A stretch of DNA of 64,000 nucleotides from a virus, in the IMG/VR virus record IMGVR_UViG_3300035659_000004, positions 36,139 to 100,138 of that record; one strand, 5' to 3'. Below the pieces are notes generated by a model. It made no database searches and was not told where the DNA came from. It was given only the letters and a program-made list of their open reading frames with translations. Positions within the stretch are counted from its first letter, which is position 1, and every line of letters starts with the position of its first letter. The translations under genes and the position numbers were made by a program. Of the stretch, positions 43,669 through 50,972 are shown piece after piece.

Positions 43669-44376
43669 ATGACAACAGGACCGTATTTCTTGGACCTGGC
43701 TCTGGACAAGTACGAAGTCTGTTGCGCCGTGCAGCACAACGGAGAGCTCTGCGAAGTCGATGCCGTTGAAGAGCTCACGGCAACGCACCCAGACGGGCAG
43801 ACGTTCTACATCCCCCTGTGCGGGGACAAGCTGCATCGCATCAAGGCTATCGGGGCAAAGAAGCACATCGAGAGCGGGCTCGACCCACGAGCCATTACAG
43901 AGATTGCTTTCAGCGGTCTCTTCCTGCAACCACAGGGAATGCAGCAGAAATGTAAGATGACCGAATGGGACCGCTTTTCAGTCCCAATCGGAATCACAGG
44001 GTACGGCGAAAAACCCAGTAGAAAAAGCGCCGGCAAGAAATCCCCCCTCAAGTCAGAACCTATCGAAGTCTCCCCAAAAATCTTGAAAGCACCCGTGTCG
44101 TGGCACTGGGTCGACGATACTTTCAAATGGATGGACACGGATGGGGAAGTGAAACCTCTATCCAAGATGTCCCAGCAACATCTCATTCTCACCGTCCTAG
44201 CCATCCGAGACGAGAACTACCAATCCTGCCCAAAAAAAATTGCCTGGACTAAAAATCTCATCGCACCTAGTTTCAAACTCCAATACCCTGATGGCGCCCT
44301 CTCTGTTGGAACTCGAGAAGCCAACGCAAAGCTTGAAGAGTTCGAAGAAGTGTTGGCTGAGCTGGGGGTGCTTTAG
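43669..44376 (+). CDS. Protein of unknown function, early region
   Basis: This 235-residue soluble protein follows a strong CAGGAGG ribosome site. A sequence TTGTAAAAAG at 43641-43650 may be a variant of the early promoter motif. The N-terminal half is alpha/beta with scattered Cys. A basic Ser/Lys linker (GKKSPLKS) separates a C-terminal domain beginning WHWVDDTFKWMD. I do not recognise a family. Confidence 0.5.
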   Translation: MTTGPYFLDLALDKYEVCCAVQHNGELCEVDAVEELTATHPDGQTFYIPLCGDKLHRIKAIGAKKHIESGLDPRAITEIAFSGLFLQPQGMQQKCKMTEWDRFSVPIGITGYGEKPSRKSAGKKSPLKSEPIEVSPKILKAPVSWHWVDDTFKWMDTDGEVKPLSKMSQQHLILTVLAIRDENYQSCPKKIAWTKNLIAPSFKLQYPDGALSVGTREANAKLEEFEEVLAELGVL

Positions 44377-44378
44377 GG

Positions 44379-44384
44379 TATACT
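44379..44384 (+). promoter_or_regulatory. TATACT box six bases before an ATG
   Basis: TATACT, TGGAGT, ATG (44379-44393) fits the leaderless pattern. GGAG is too close to the ATG to be a normal ribosome site. Confidence 0.45.
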
Positions 44385-44390
44385 TGGAGT

Positions 44391-45017
44391 ATGAACGCGT
44401 ATGGAATGTTCAAAAGAGCTATTGCCGTTGGAGTCCAAGTCCCAGGACTTCCTTTAACTATCCCAGGAAGTTTTACTCAATACGAACGTCTTCCGGGGAT
44501 GTCCGAGTGGGCACCTCATGAAGTAATCACACGTATGGGTAAAGGGATGCATAGAGGTGAAGACCTTGATGCTTTAATTGAAAAAGAAAAGGAAAAAGGT
44601 CTAGGTAAGTCTCTGGCTATAGGTGCCGCAGGTGGCGGACTCGGAGGTGGGTTGCTGGGTCGTCTTGTCTCCGGAGAAGCTGCAACAGCTCCTATTAAAG
44701 AGCTTTTACGTGAGGGAACAGGTGCATCTCTACGTGGACTTCGTGGTCTTTCTAGGATTCCAGGTGCCGCGAAAGCCCTTGCTCTTGGCGGGGTCGGACT
44801 CGGAACACTCGCAAGTGGGATAGGATGGGGGATGGGTTCTGGGGATCGCGCAGATACAGCCCGCGCTGTTGCTCGTGGGTTACGTCGCGAACAGACAATG
44901 CAGACGAATGCCAACCTGCAAAACCAAGCGTTGCGCCAACAACTTCTAACACATAACCCAATGCCTTCCGCAACCGCGGCGCAACCCCTAGTCGCACAAG
45001 TAGGAAAAGCGATATGA
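44391..45017 (+). CDS. Membrane-active Gly-rich protein, probably leaderless
   Basis: This 208-residue protein contains two glycine-rich hydrophobic stretches, IGAAGGGLGGGLLGRL (about residue 75) and LALGGVGLGTLASGIG (about 130), and a polar Gln/Asn-rich tail. It resembles the Gly-rich virion-block proteins in style, and like several virion genes it has a TATACT box against the ATG. It may be a virion protein encoded outside the main block. Confidence 0.5.
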   Translation: MNAYGMFKRAIAVGVQVPGLPLTIPGSFTQYERLPGMSEWAPHEVITRMGKGMHRGEDLDALIEKEKEKGLGKSLAIGAAGGGLGGGLLGRLVSGEAATAPIKELLREGTGASLRGLRGLSRIPGAAKALALGGVGLGTLASGIGWGMGSGDRADTARAVARGLRREQTMQTNANLQNQALRQQLLTHNPMPSATAAQPLVAQVGKAI

Positions 45018-45304
45018 TGCGGGGAATTCAAAAGATAGCGGATATTGATCCTTCAATAATAGCGGGCGGAGCCGCGGGAATTGGTGCTTATTCGCTTGCC
45101 AAAAAAATACCAAATGTCGCGGTAGCATCGCCTTTCATCGCAGGAGCAGTAACAGCTCTACTTGTGGGAGCAATGGTTGCTTCAAAAGTACGAGCTCAAG
45201 CACAACAGCCGACCTTTTCCCCACGACAAGCACAGTTTCAGCAAGATGGTTTTTTGCCCGGAGAACGCGTCAATTTTCCCGCGGGACACTCCTACTACAA
45301 ATGA
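45014..45304 (+). CDS. Small membrane protein
   Basis: The start overlaps the preceding stop (ATGATG, first ATG taken). The 96-residue product has two hydrophobic segments (IIAGGAAGIGAYSLA and SPFIAGAVTALLVGAMVA) and a polar tail with Gln and Pro. It is co-transcribed with its neighbours. The function is unknown. Confidence 0.5.
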   Translation: MMRGIQKIADIDPSIIAGGAAGIGAYSLAKKIPNVAVASPFIAGAVTALLVGAMVASKVRAQAQQPTFSPRQAQFQQDGFLPGERVNFPAGHSYYK

Positions 45305-45426
45305 CCGAGCCCACACCACGCCCGACCATCTATAAGATGCCGTCGAAGAATCTTCCGCGCAAACCCGCGTCCGAGCAGGACAAACGGCTCTGGGAAAAAA
45401 ACAAGAAAAAGCATGGTATAAAATGA
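45301..45426 (+). CDS. 41-residue basic protein
   Basis: The ATG at 45301 overlaps the preceding stop (ATGA). The frame encodes 41 residues rich in Lys, Pro and Arg (MTEPTPRPTIYKMPSKNLPR at the start). The last codons overlap the promoter motif of the RNA gene that follows. It is supported mainly by coupling and by filling the gap exactly. Confidence 0.45.
   Translation: MTEPTPRPTIYKMPSKNLPRKPASEQDKRLWEKNKKKHGIK
45415..45422 (+). promoter_or_regulatory. Early-type promoter motif (GGTATAAA) of the RNA gene
   Basis: GGTATAAAATGATG lies inside the end of the 41-residue gene and just before the start of the strongly structured region. It matches the GGTAYAAG class except for the last base. Confidence 0.45.
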
Positions 45427-45429
45427 TGT

Positions 45430-45861
45430 CGCGGCCTCCGTGTAGCTAGTTGAGTAGGCTCGCTGAGCTCAACTTCGCTGCTGTTACAGCAGTAATACAG
45501 ACTCAATACCCGGAGGGAGAAATTGGGACCGGCGGTGCCCGCTCCCAGTTTATCTCATACATTGTTGCTTCTCGGGCGGAAGCAAACAATGTACACGTAC
45601 ACGGAGGTCGTGACACTTTTGGCCGTACTGCAGCATTTCTTTTCAGAAGAATATGCTAGCTGAAGATACTTCAGTAATACAAGCACGCAACTAGAAAAAG
45701 AGTCTGACTAAGACTTTTCGCTTCTAGCTCCTCGCGACTTTTTTACGTCGGACGTTAAAAAGTCAGCTCCTCGCGTCGAAGGTAAAAGTCTTAGCGGGAA
45801 CTCTCAGGAGTGCGGCAGGAGAGGGGTACGTGTGTGACAAACATGGTACCCTTCTTTTTTT
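45430..45861 (+). ncRNA. Large structured noncoding RNA, about 430 nt, unknown class
   Basis: This stretch has an upstream promoter motif and ends in a terminator-like hairpin (GGGTAC 45824 with GTACCC 45846, then TTCTTTTTTT). Between them are many strong helices: CCTCCG/CGGAGG enclosing GTTGAG/CTCAAC and CTGCTG/CAGCAG; ACATTGTT-GCTTC with GAAGC-AACAATGT; GCAT-TTCTT with AAGAA-ATGC; CTGAAG/CTTCAG; CTAGAA/TTCTAG around AGTCT/AGACT; and GACTTTTT with AAAAAGTC around ACGT. AGCTCCTCGCG occurs twice (45726, 45765). CTAAGACTTTT and AAAAGTCTTAG could form an alternative long-range helix. The only long frame (TTG start, no ribosome site) is not convincing. It recalls large phage RNAs such as GOLLD or ROOL in kind, but identity is untested. 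Confidence 0.7.
45824..45861 (+). terminator. Intrinsic terminator of the large RNA
   Basis: GGGTAC pairs with GTACCC, with TGT/ACA inside, followed by TTCTTTTTTT. It lies just upstream of the TATACT box of the next gene. Confidence 0.65.
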
Positions 45862-45871
45862 GGTTTTGGAT

Positions 45872-45877
45872 TATACT
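45872..45877 (+). promoter_or_regulatory. TATACT box six bases before an ATG
   Basis: TATACT, TAGGAT, ATG at 45872-45886 is the clearest leaderless arrangement in the window, next to a T-rich tract. Confidence 0.5.
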
Positions 45878-45883
45878 TAGGAT

Positions 45884-46237
45884 ATGCAAGCTACCTATAA
45901 CAAACTCCTTGATTGGTACAAAAAGCAGCCATGGTGGGGGAAGGTCCTCTTCTTCGGGGTCTTCATCCTCTTGGGTGTGCTCTTCATCGCTTTCAATTTT
46001 TCGTCTCTTTTTGCAGGGACGGGATTTGTTTCTCCTAAAAAGATTTCGACGTCTCCTCCTTTTGGGAAGATAAACGAATCTCTTGATGTCCAAATTGAGA
46101 ATGCTAAAAAAGTATTGCTAACGAGACTCGAGACAGTTCGCCAGGTGGGCGTACGCTCGATGGAGCGGCAAAAAGCCATCCAAAAAGCTACGACGATGGA
46201 GGAGCTCGACAAGTTAAAGGAGAAATACGGATTATGA
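45884..46237 (+). CDS. Membrane-anchored protein, lysis candidate 1
   Basis: This 117-residue protein has a short N-terminal part, one transmembrane helix (residues about 20-40, VLFFGVFILLGVLFIAF) and a soluble helical C-terminal region. It overlaps the next gene by four bases (ATGA). The pair resembles an inner-membrane and secreted lysis pair in size and arrangement, but no spanin or holin motif is definite. Confidence 0.5.
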   Translation: MQATYNKLLDWYKKQPWWGKVLFFGVFILLGVLFIAFNFSSLFAGTGFVSPKKISTSPPFGKINESLDVQIENAKKVLLTRLETVRQVGVRSMERQKAIQKATTMEELDKLKEKYGL

Positions 46238-46686
46238 AAAAAGGTATATGGTCTTTGTCTCTTCTCCTTTTCTTGTTTCTTACTAAACCGATACAGGCTG
46301 AAGACTTCCCTGAACGAAAAGTACCAGACGTAAAAACGACGACGTTGCAAGGCAAGGACTATAAATGTTTTGACACAGCCCAATATTCGTCGCTTCTGCT
46401 TATGTCCTCGGATTACCAGGCTCTTCGGCAGGTCTATTATCTGAATGTCCCCAAGCTCTATAATGACTTGGAAGATTTGTACGTCCTCAAACTGTCGCTC
46501 AAGGATGACGAGCTTGCTGTGGTCAAAGGGCATTTGAGTAACGCACAGAAAGAACTCGCAGCTCGGTCTTTAGTCGACGAAAAAGTCGTGAAGAAACTAC
46601 AGTTGTCTGCGACAGGTTGGAAAGTTATCTCTGGAGTGGAAGCTGCGTTGCTCGTGGCCGTAACTGGTTACGCTATCTTCAAGTAA
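46234..46686 (+). CDS. Secreted or membrane protein with signal peptide, lysis candidate 2
   Basis: This 150-residue protein has a clear signal peptide (MKKGIWSLSLLLFLFL, cleavage probably after TKPIQA), a coiled-coil middle (residues about 75-115) and a C-terminal hydrophobic helix (GVEAALLVAVTGYAIF). It would sit in the periplasm anchored at its C-terminus. With the preceding gene it may act in lysis. It converges on a minus-strand gene, overlapping it by eight bases. Confidence 0.55.
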   Translation: MKKGIWSLSLLLFLFLTKPIQAEDFPERKVPDVKTTTLQGKDYKCFDTAQYSSLLLMSSDYQALRQVYYLNVPKLYNDLEDLYVLKLSLKDDELAVVKGHLSNAQKELAARSLVDEKVVKKLQLSATGWKVISGVEAALLVAVTGYAIFK

Positions 46687-47224
46687 AAAGTCCCATCGCT
46701 TCTTGCAACCCCGGACGTGCAGCTCTATTCTGGAATAAGCTATTCACGACAGGGGTCTGGGATTGAGCTTGAAGAAGTTGGTCAGCTTGCCGGAATTGTG
46801 CAGCTTGTTGGGGATAAGCTCCTGCGAATTGATTTTGGTGTGCGATATTCACAGGTGTCTTGGGGGCGGCCTGTAAGCGGACTGTCGCTGGGTCATACCC
46901 AGGGAGATTTTTAGCTCGAGCTGCAGGTGCGACAGTTGCTGATGGTGTTTGTTCCGCTAGAGTTCTAAACGGAGTTTGGGGTTCCACCGTTCGAGATTTA
47001 AGGCCTTCCATAAATTCTCTTTGTGTTGGGGTAGGAACTCCTGGGCGCACCGTCGGTCGAAGAGCTGCTCGCATGGCGGTACTCTCAGGTGCCACCATAG
47101 CCGTAGCCGGCGCGCGTGTGAAGAGGCTCTTCGCCGCTCGCGCGGCTGAGTCTAGGATACCTGCTTCTTTTTGAAATCCCAGGTCCCAAAGCGCTTGGGT
47201 ATATCCTAGCTGCTGAAAATTCAT
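46679..47224 (-). CDS. Tag-bearing Ala/Pro/Gln-rich protein
   Basis: This 181-residue protein starts MNFQQLGYTQALWDLGFQKE then AG, one of the best copies of the tag. The rest is Ala, Pro, Gln and Thr-rich and probably disordered. Its ATG lies in the ATGA overlap with the upstream tag-bearing gene. Both are minus-strand genes inside the plus-strand early region, suggesting they belong to the virion set. Confidence 0.6.
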   Translation of the reverse strand: MNFQQLGYTQALWDLGFQKEAGILDSAARAAKSLFTRAPATAMVAPESTAMRAALRPTVRPGVPTPTQREFMEGLKSRTVEPQTPFRTLAEQTPSATVAPAARAKNLPGYDPATVRLQAAPKTPVNIAHQNQFAGAYPQQAAQFRQADQLLQAQSQTPVVNSLFQNRAARPGLQEAMGLFT

Positions 47225-47664
47225 TGGTATCCTGCCTGCATTTGCATCTGTGGGTCGTACTGCTGCATGGGCTGTCCCGGAGGTGGAGCTCCCGAGCCCA
47301 TCACATATCCTAGGCCACCCGCTCCTGCGCCAGTCAGAGCTATACTCTTGAGTGGGTTACTCCGAATACGCGCTAAAAGACCCGGAGATGCTGTTGCTGC
47401 AGGCGCTGCGGCTGCTGCTTCTGTGGCTGCTGCCGCTGCCGGAGCTGCTGCCGCTGCCGGAGCTGCTGCCGCTGCCGGAGCTGCTGCCGCTGCCGGAGCT
47501 GCTGCCGCTGCCGGAGCTGCTGCCGCTGCCGGAGTTTTTGGAGTACGCGTAAAGAATCCTTTCGCTTTCGACGCTAGAGTCTTTGCCCCTGAGATTAATC
47601 CCGCTTCTTTTATCAGACCCATATCGACTAATGCCGCTTGATATCCTGCTTGTTTGAAAGGCAT
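47221..47664 (-). CDS. Tag-bearing protein with AAAAAP repeats
   Basis: This 147-residue protein starts MPFKQAGYQAALVDMGLIKE then AG after an ACGGAGGAA ribosome site. The middle is six AAAAAP-type repeats, an Ala/Pro rod-like linker. The C-terminal part has a short hydrophobic glycine-rich segment (IALTGAGAGGLGYVMGS) and a Gln/Met-rich tail. It leads a two-gene minus-strand operon. Confidence 0.6.
   Translation of the reverse strand: MPFKQAGYQAALVDMGLIKEAGLISGAKTLASKAKGFFTRTPKTPAAAAAPAAAAAPAAAAAPAAAAAPAAAAAPAAAAATEAAAAAPAATASPGLLARIRSNPLKSIALTGAGAGGLGYVMGSGAPPPGQPMQQYDPQMQMQAGYQ
47426..47533 (-). repeat. Six 18-bp tandem repeats coding AAAAAP
   Basis: GCTGCTGCCGCTGCCGGA is repeated six times without change on the plus strand. 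In the minus-strand gene it encodes Ala-Ala-Ala-Ala-Ala and Pro. Identity between copies points to recent expansion and likely length variation between isolates. Confidence 0.9.
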
Positions 47665-47701
47665 ACTGCGTTCCTCCGTGCCAAAATTTTACTCGATTAC
47701 T

Positions 47702-47709
47702 GGTACAAG
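47702..47709 (+). promoter_or_regulatory. Early promoter motif GGTACAAG
   Basis: ACTGGTACAAGCTGTTG lies 39 bases before the ATG of the 47741 gene, in the 76-base divergent gap that also carries the start region of the minus-strand tag genes. Confidence 0.55.
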
Positions 47710-47740
47710 CTGTTGAACAATTTTACAATGAGGTGCCAAC

Positions 47741-47968
47741 ATGATTTTCGAGAAAAGAATCAAAGAGTTGAAAAAGAGAAGGCGTTGGGCCACGGTCTTG
47801 GGATTCGCTTTTCCTTTTGCTCTACTTTTTACGACAGGCGGGAGCTTTTTAATTGCGTCCATAGGTGGTATCTTCTTTTCGGCGATTGCACGGACACTGA
47901 TCACGGAAGAATTGGAAGCGCTCAACAAGACCATCTACCTTGGAGGAAAAAGATATGGCCGTCACTAG
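47741..47968 (+). CDS. Small two-helix membrane protein
   Basis: This 75-residue protein has a very basic N-terminus (EKRIKELKKRRRW) and two hydrophobic segments (ATVLGFAFPFALLF and FLIASIGGIFFSAIA), so a helical hairpin in the membrane with basic N-terminus in the cytoplasm is likely. It could be holin-like, but the early promoter argues for another role. It overlaps the next gene by 14 bases. Confidence 0.55.
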   Translation: MIFEKRIKELKKRRRWATVLGFAFPFALLFTTGGSFLIASIGGIFFSAIARTLITEELEALNKTIYLGGKRYGRH

Positions 47969-48314
47969 TTTGGAAGAAGGGTTAAAGACTCGGGTGGAAG
48001 ACCTTCGTAGATTGTGGGATGACACGATGCAGATACGAGTTCCATTTACGGATACGCGGCGGGTGAAGATTGAGAATTACCTAGCAGAAATTCCGATACG
48101 TATACGGCGTCGAGAAGGATACGAGGCTCTTTTTGCATTAACACGAATCGCCACACTAATTGGGGAGGTTCGTATCGAATTCAAAGATGCTCCCAATATT
48201 GAGGTAGGAGATGTCAATGGAACTGACAAAAGAGACACTGAAAAATGTGCCGTTGAAGAGACTCCGACAGACATACGATCTGCTCAGCACCGAACTCCCA
48301 AGTCTGACCGATGA
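47955..48314 (+). CDS. Protein of unknown function
   Basis: The ATG at 47955 with TTGGAGGAAAA upstream gives 119 residues. The N-terminal 80 residues are a plausible soluble domain with many Arg and Glu. The last part lies in a region shared out-of-frame with the next gene for about 98 bases, so the tail may be poorly constrained. No family is recognised. Confidence 0.45.
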   Translation: MAVTSLEEGLKTRVEDLRRLWDDTMQIRVPFTDTRRVKIENYLAEIPIRIRRREGYEALFALTRIATLIGEVRIEFKDAPNIEVGDVNGTDKRDTEKCAVEETPTDIRSAQHRTPKSDR

Positions 48315-48636
48315 GTGCTACCTGATTATCCTCGAGCGCTTGATGTCGATAGTCGGAGAGGATGCGGTAATCACGGCGACACATGATGGAGTTGCGGGAT
48401 GCACGATTGTGCATATCGCGGGGCTTGTGGGAAAGGCTGCGGACGTCGCATCGGTAGCAGAAGAAGCCGCGGAGGTACACGGATTCGACGTGAGTCTTTT
48501 AACCGAAAACAATGGGATAGGTATGCATTACATTTTCAGGTTGCACCATCTTCCCCTCGAGCTCGACTGGATTTGGAACACGGTTAATACGACTCCAATT
48601 ACGCTCAAGACCATCATCAAAAAATTGAAGAAGTAG
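48217..48636 (+). CDS. Protein of unknown function overlapping its neighbour
   Basis: The ATG at 48217 is preferred over 48211 because the AGGTAGGAG ribosome site ends at 48210. The product has 139 residues: a charged helical N-terminus, an Ala/Val-rich central helix (LVGKAADVASVAEEAAEV), and a C-terminal LPLELDWIWN. No motif is recognised. Confidence 0.5.
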   Translation: MELTKETLKNVPLKRLRQTYDLLSTELPSLTDECYLIILERLMSIVGEDAVITATHDGVAGCTIVHIAGLVGKAADVASVAEEAAEVHGFDVSLLTENNGIGMHYIFRLHHLPLELDWIWNTVNTTPITLKTIIKKLKK

Positions 48637-48666
48637 TTCTCTACAAAAAGAAAGGCGGTGACGCTT

Positions 48667-49896
48667 ATGAAGCTTCATCACCCTGAGCGTTACGCGATCA
48701 AATATCGCGACGGCTTGCAGGACGCTATTAAGCGGTTCAACGAAAGGGAATATACCGGAGAGCATCTACTGAAATCACTCTACGCACTCACACCCATCGC
48801 GGTATACATGCAACCCTGGCTACGAAGTATCCTAAAAGATTTAGACAACCCTACCTCATACACCCTGCTCATCAATGATGTTCGGTTACAAGAAGGATTT
48901 GATGCCTTTATGCACACATTGAAGTCCCTTGGCGGCGCCCCTGAACATCTTCAGGAAGAGGTGATGACCGCGGTCAAATATGCGCATTCGTATCTGACGT
49001 GGGAGATGAACGGCAAGCGTATCTATGAAGTACACCCTGACCTTTCATGGGCTCTGCAACGTACGGAGCTTCACGACTTTCCCGCGGAGGATTTGCATCT
49101 TCCCTGCAGCTCTTTGTACCTGGAGCTTCCTCCTACATTACAGGTGCCCAACCGAATCACCGGAGACCATCCGTGTGTGGGCGCCTTCATCATGGAAGAG
49201 CTTTTGGATAACGTCCGGATTTGGCGATTCATGATTGTTGGAGGTCCGGGACCGTCGGCTGAGAGCCAGATGTGCGTGGAGAAGTTTGGAGATGATGATG
49301 CCCTGTTCCATTACTGGATGGACCTCGGACAGACCACCGCGCAGGAGTGCATCGATAAGCAACTCGAAATTAGTAAAATGAAGCAACAGCGAACGTATTA
49401 CTGGAAAGGAAAAGCTTATGATGTCATTCAACCTCCATATGTACGCAGCGATGCTGAGCGCTTGTCCTTCAATGAAACGTTAACAGCGACATTCCGATAC
49501 ATCATGAATTGCGTCATCTACGCGACCACCGCGGAGTCTGACGTTTGGTTCTACGAAGCGTCGAAAGAGTACCGAGACCTAAAAGACCGAGCAATAAAAG
49601 CGACAGGGGAAAAGCGGAAGCGTCTTTTTAAAGAGCTCAAGAACTACGAGTCCCGCACGCGGTACGTGATGGGGAGCAAGACCGTCATCGACCGCAAGCG
49701 TACGAAGGAACCTAAGGGCGAGAGCGAGGGACGTGTACTTACAAAAGGCGGGTTGGTTGCGGGACACTGGCAGCGGTATTGGATAGGGGAAGGGCGGAAA
49801 CAATGCGTACGTAAACTGAGACTTCCCTTCTGGCGTGGGCCGGGAGAAGAAGTTATTAAAGTCGACGAGGGTCGGCATGTGACGAAGCTCAAATAA
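48667..49896 (+). CDS. Protein of unknown function with GHWxRYW...PFWRG ending
   Basis: The ATG at 48667 gives 409 residues. The N-terminal 300 residues are helical and unfamiliar. The C-terminus (GHWQRYWIGEGRKQCVRKLR then LPFWRGPGEEV) matches a short motif seen at the end of uncharacterised phage and plasmid proteins, usually written GHWxxxxxGxGR...PFWRG. The role of that motif is not known to me. Confidence 0.5.
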   Translation: MKLHHPERYAIKYRDGLQDAIKRFNEREYTGEHLLKSLYALTPIAVYMQPWLRSILKDLDNPTSYTLLINDVRLQEGFDAFMHTLKSLGGAPEHLQEEVMTAVKYAHSYLTWEMNGKRIYEVHPDLSWALQRTELHDFPAEDLHLPCSSLYLELPPTLQVPNRITGDHPCVGAFIMEELLDNVRIWRFMIVGGPGPSAESQMCVEKFGDDDALFHYWMDLGQTTAQECIDKQLEISKMKQQRTYYWKGKAYDVIQPPYVRSDAERLSFNETLTATFRYIMNCVIYATTAESDVWFYEASKEYRDLKDRAIKATGEKRKRLFKELKNYESRTRYVMGSKTVIDRKRTKEPKGESEGRVLTKGGLVAGHWQRYWIGEGRKQCVRKLRLPFWRGPGEEVIKVDEGRHVTKLK

Positions 49897-49911
49897 ATCC
49901 AGCCTTTTAGT

Positions 49912-49919
49912 GGTACAAG
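49912..49919 (+). promoter_or_regulatory. Early promoter motif GGTACAAG
   Basis: TTTTAGTGGTACAAGCC lies 52 bases before the ATG at 49971, just after the stop of the preceding gene. An AAAGGAAGGA ribosome site follows. Confidence 0.55.
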
Positions 49920-49970
49920 CCTTTGTGTTTGTGGGGGTTTCAATTCATTCCGAACAGAAAGGAAGGACAC

Positions 49971-50243
49971 ATGGTTCTCAAGGCAGTGAAATGGGAGACA
50001 GAAAAAGTTGGGAGATTGATCTTAAATGAGTCCGTGGTTCAAAACGGACGGGTCTTAAGACGGGATTCACTGCGCTTAAAGAAACAAAAAGAACGGAACG
50101 GAATTAGGTTCGTCGCGTTGTTGTCCACGGACTTCGACGCGTACGACGGTTATTCAGGGTACGTCTGTCCGTCTTGCGGGGGGACGGAAAGGACCAGCTG
50201 CTGCGAGTGTGCGGCCTGTGGGATGAGGAAGATGGCATGGTAA
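49971..50243 (+). CDS. Small zinc-ribbon protein
   Basis: The ATG at 49971 gives 90 residues. The N-terminal part is basic. The C-terminus carries CPSCGGTE and CECAACGM, a zinc ribbon. It overlaps the next gene by seven bases and starts an operon of early genes. Confidence 0.55.
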   Translation: MVLKAVKWETEKVGRLILNESVVQNGRVLRRDSLRLKKQKERNGIRFVALLSTDFDAYDGYSGYVCPSCGGTERTSCCECAACGMRKMAW

Positions 50244-50578
50244 CATTCAATCGAATTCATGATAATGCGACGAAGTTGGACAGGAAGTGGCCCGGGCGCA
50301 AGACATTTTCAGCCCGGACCATCGCCGAAGTGCTTGAGGTTCGATACGAGGACTTCATCGCTATGGTCCGCTGTGGCGCCTTCCCTGCGTGGAAAGAGAG
50401 TGGCGTTTGGGCTATTCCCATGTGGGAGAGAGGATGCCCTCTAGAATGGGCAGAGAATCGGCGGTATGATGTGGCCCGGCGCTTCCGGTCGGGAAGGGTG
50501 CCGGTGGAGGCGCTGCTCGAGGAGCTCGTCATGCTCGTCGAGAAGAAGGCGAAGAAGGAGGTATCCAATGGGCTATAG
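50237..50578 (+). CDS. Helix-turn-helix DNA-binding protein (excisionase-like)
   Basis: The ATG at 50237 follows GAGGAAG and gives 113 residues. Residues about 22-62 (FSARTIAEVLEVRYEDFIAM then RCGAFPAWKESGVWAIP) have the pattern of MerR/excisionase-type winged helix-turn-helix domains. The C-terminal half is a basic helix. It could regulate early transcription. The target is unknown. Confidence 0.55.
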   Translation: MVTFNRIHDNATKLDRKWPGRKTFSARTIAEVLEVRYEDFIAMVRCGAFPAWKESGVWAIPMWERGCPLEWAENRRYDVARRFRSGRVPVEALLEELVMLVEKKAKKEVSNGL

Positions 50579-50924
50579 AAGCCAGGTGGGGCTGGTCGTC
50601 CAGGTCGAGGACTTCGAAGGGAAGCTTTTAAAAGAGGCGCAAGTAGTCCAGGATTTGGTGCGGATACTCCTCTCGGAAGCGGACGACATCGAGACGGACG
50701 ATGGGTTTTTGGGTAGCTTCCATTATGCGCTTTATAGATGGAACGATATTAAATGGTATGACGAATACGTAGCGGTTGAGTGGATCGAAAAATACAGAAA
50801 TGTAGCTTCTGAGACGACATCCTTTATTCGTCTGGGAGAGGAAGTGTGTGACCTCGAAGAGGAACATTGCACAACAGACGATTGTCCATTCCACTTGGGT
50901 TGGAGCCGTAAAATAACCTGGTAA
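50568..50924 (+). CDS. MGYRS-type phage protein of unknown function
   Basis: The ATG at 50568 has a strong AAGGAGG ribosome site and overlaps the preceding stop. The 118-residue product starts MGYRSQVGLVV, a beginning seen in a group of uncharacterised phage proteins. It is alpha/beta with many acidic residues and aromatic pairs (WNDIKWYDEYVAVEW). It has a Cys/His cluster near the end (CTTDDCPFH). Confidence 0.5.
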   Translation: MGYRSQVGLVVQVEDFEGKLLKEAQVVQDLVRILLSEADDIETDDGFLGSFHYALYRWNDIKWYDEYVAVEWIEKYRNVASETTSFIRLGEEVCDLEEEHCTTDDCPFHLGWSRKITW

Positions 50925-50931
50925 CAAAAAG

Positions 50932-50959
50932 CGTTACGGGACTCGACATCCCGTAACGT
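50932..50959 (+). terminator. Perfect hairpin without T-run
   Basis: CGTTACGGGA and TCCCGTAACG pair perfectly with an eight-base loop just after a stop codon. Only a weak pyrimidine stretch follows, so it may end or protect the mRNA rather than be a full terminator. Confidence 0.5.
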
Positions 50960-50972
50960 CATACTCTTTCAC

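Noticed and set aside
45450-45659. TTG-start frame of 69 codons inside the large RNA
   Set aside because: It has no ribosome site, and the DNA is better explained by many perfect helices. I keep it as the main alternative to the RNA call.
47352-47641. Plus-strand Leu/Pro and Ala repeat frames over the AAAAAP repeat
   Set aside because: They are by-products of the tandem repeat read in other frames. The minus-strand frame has the tag and a good ribosome site.
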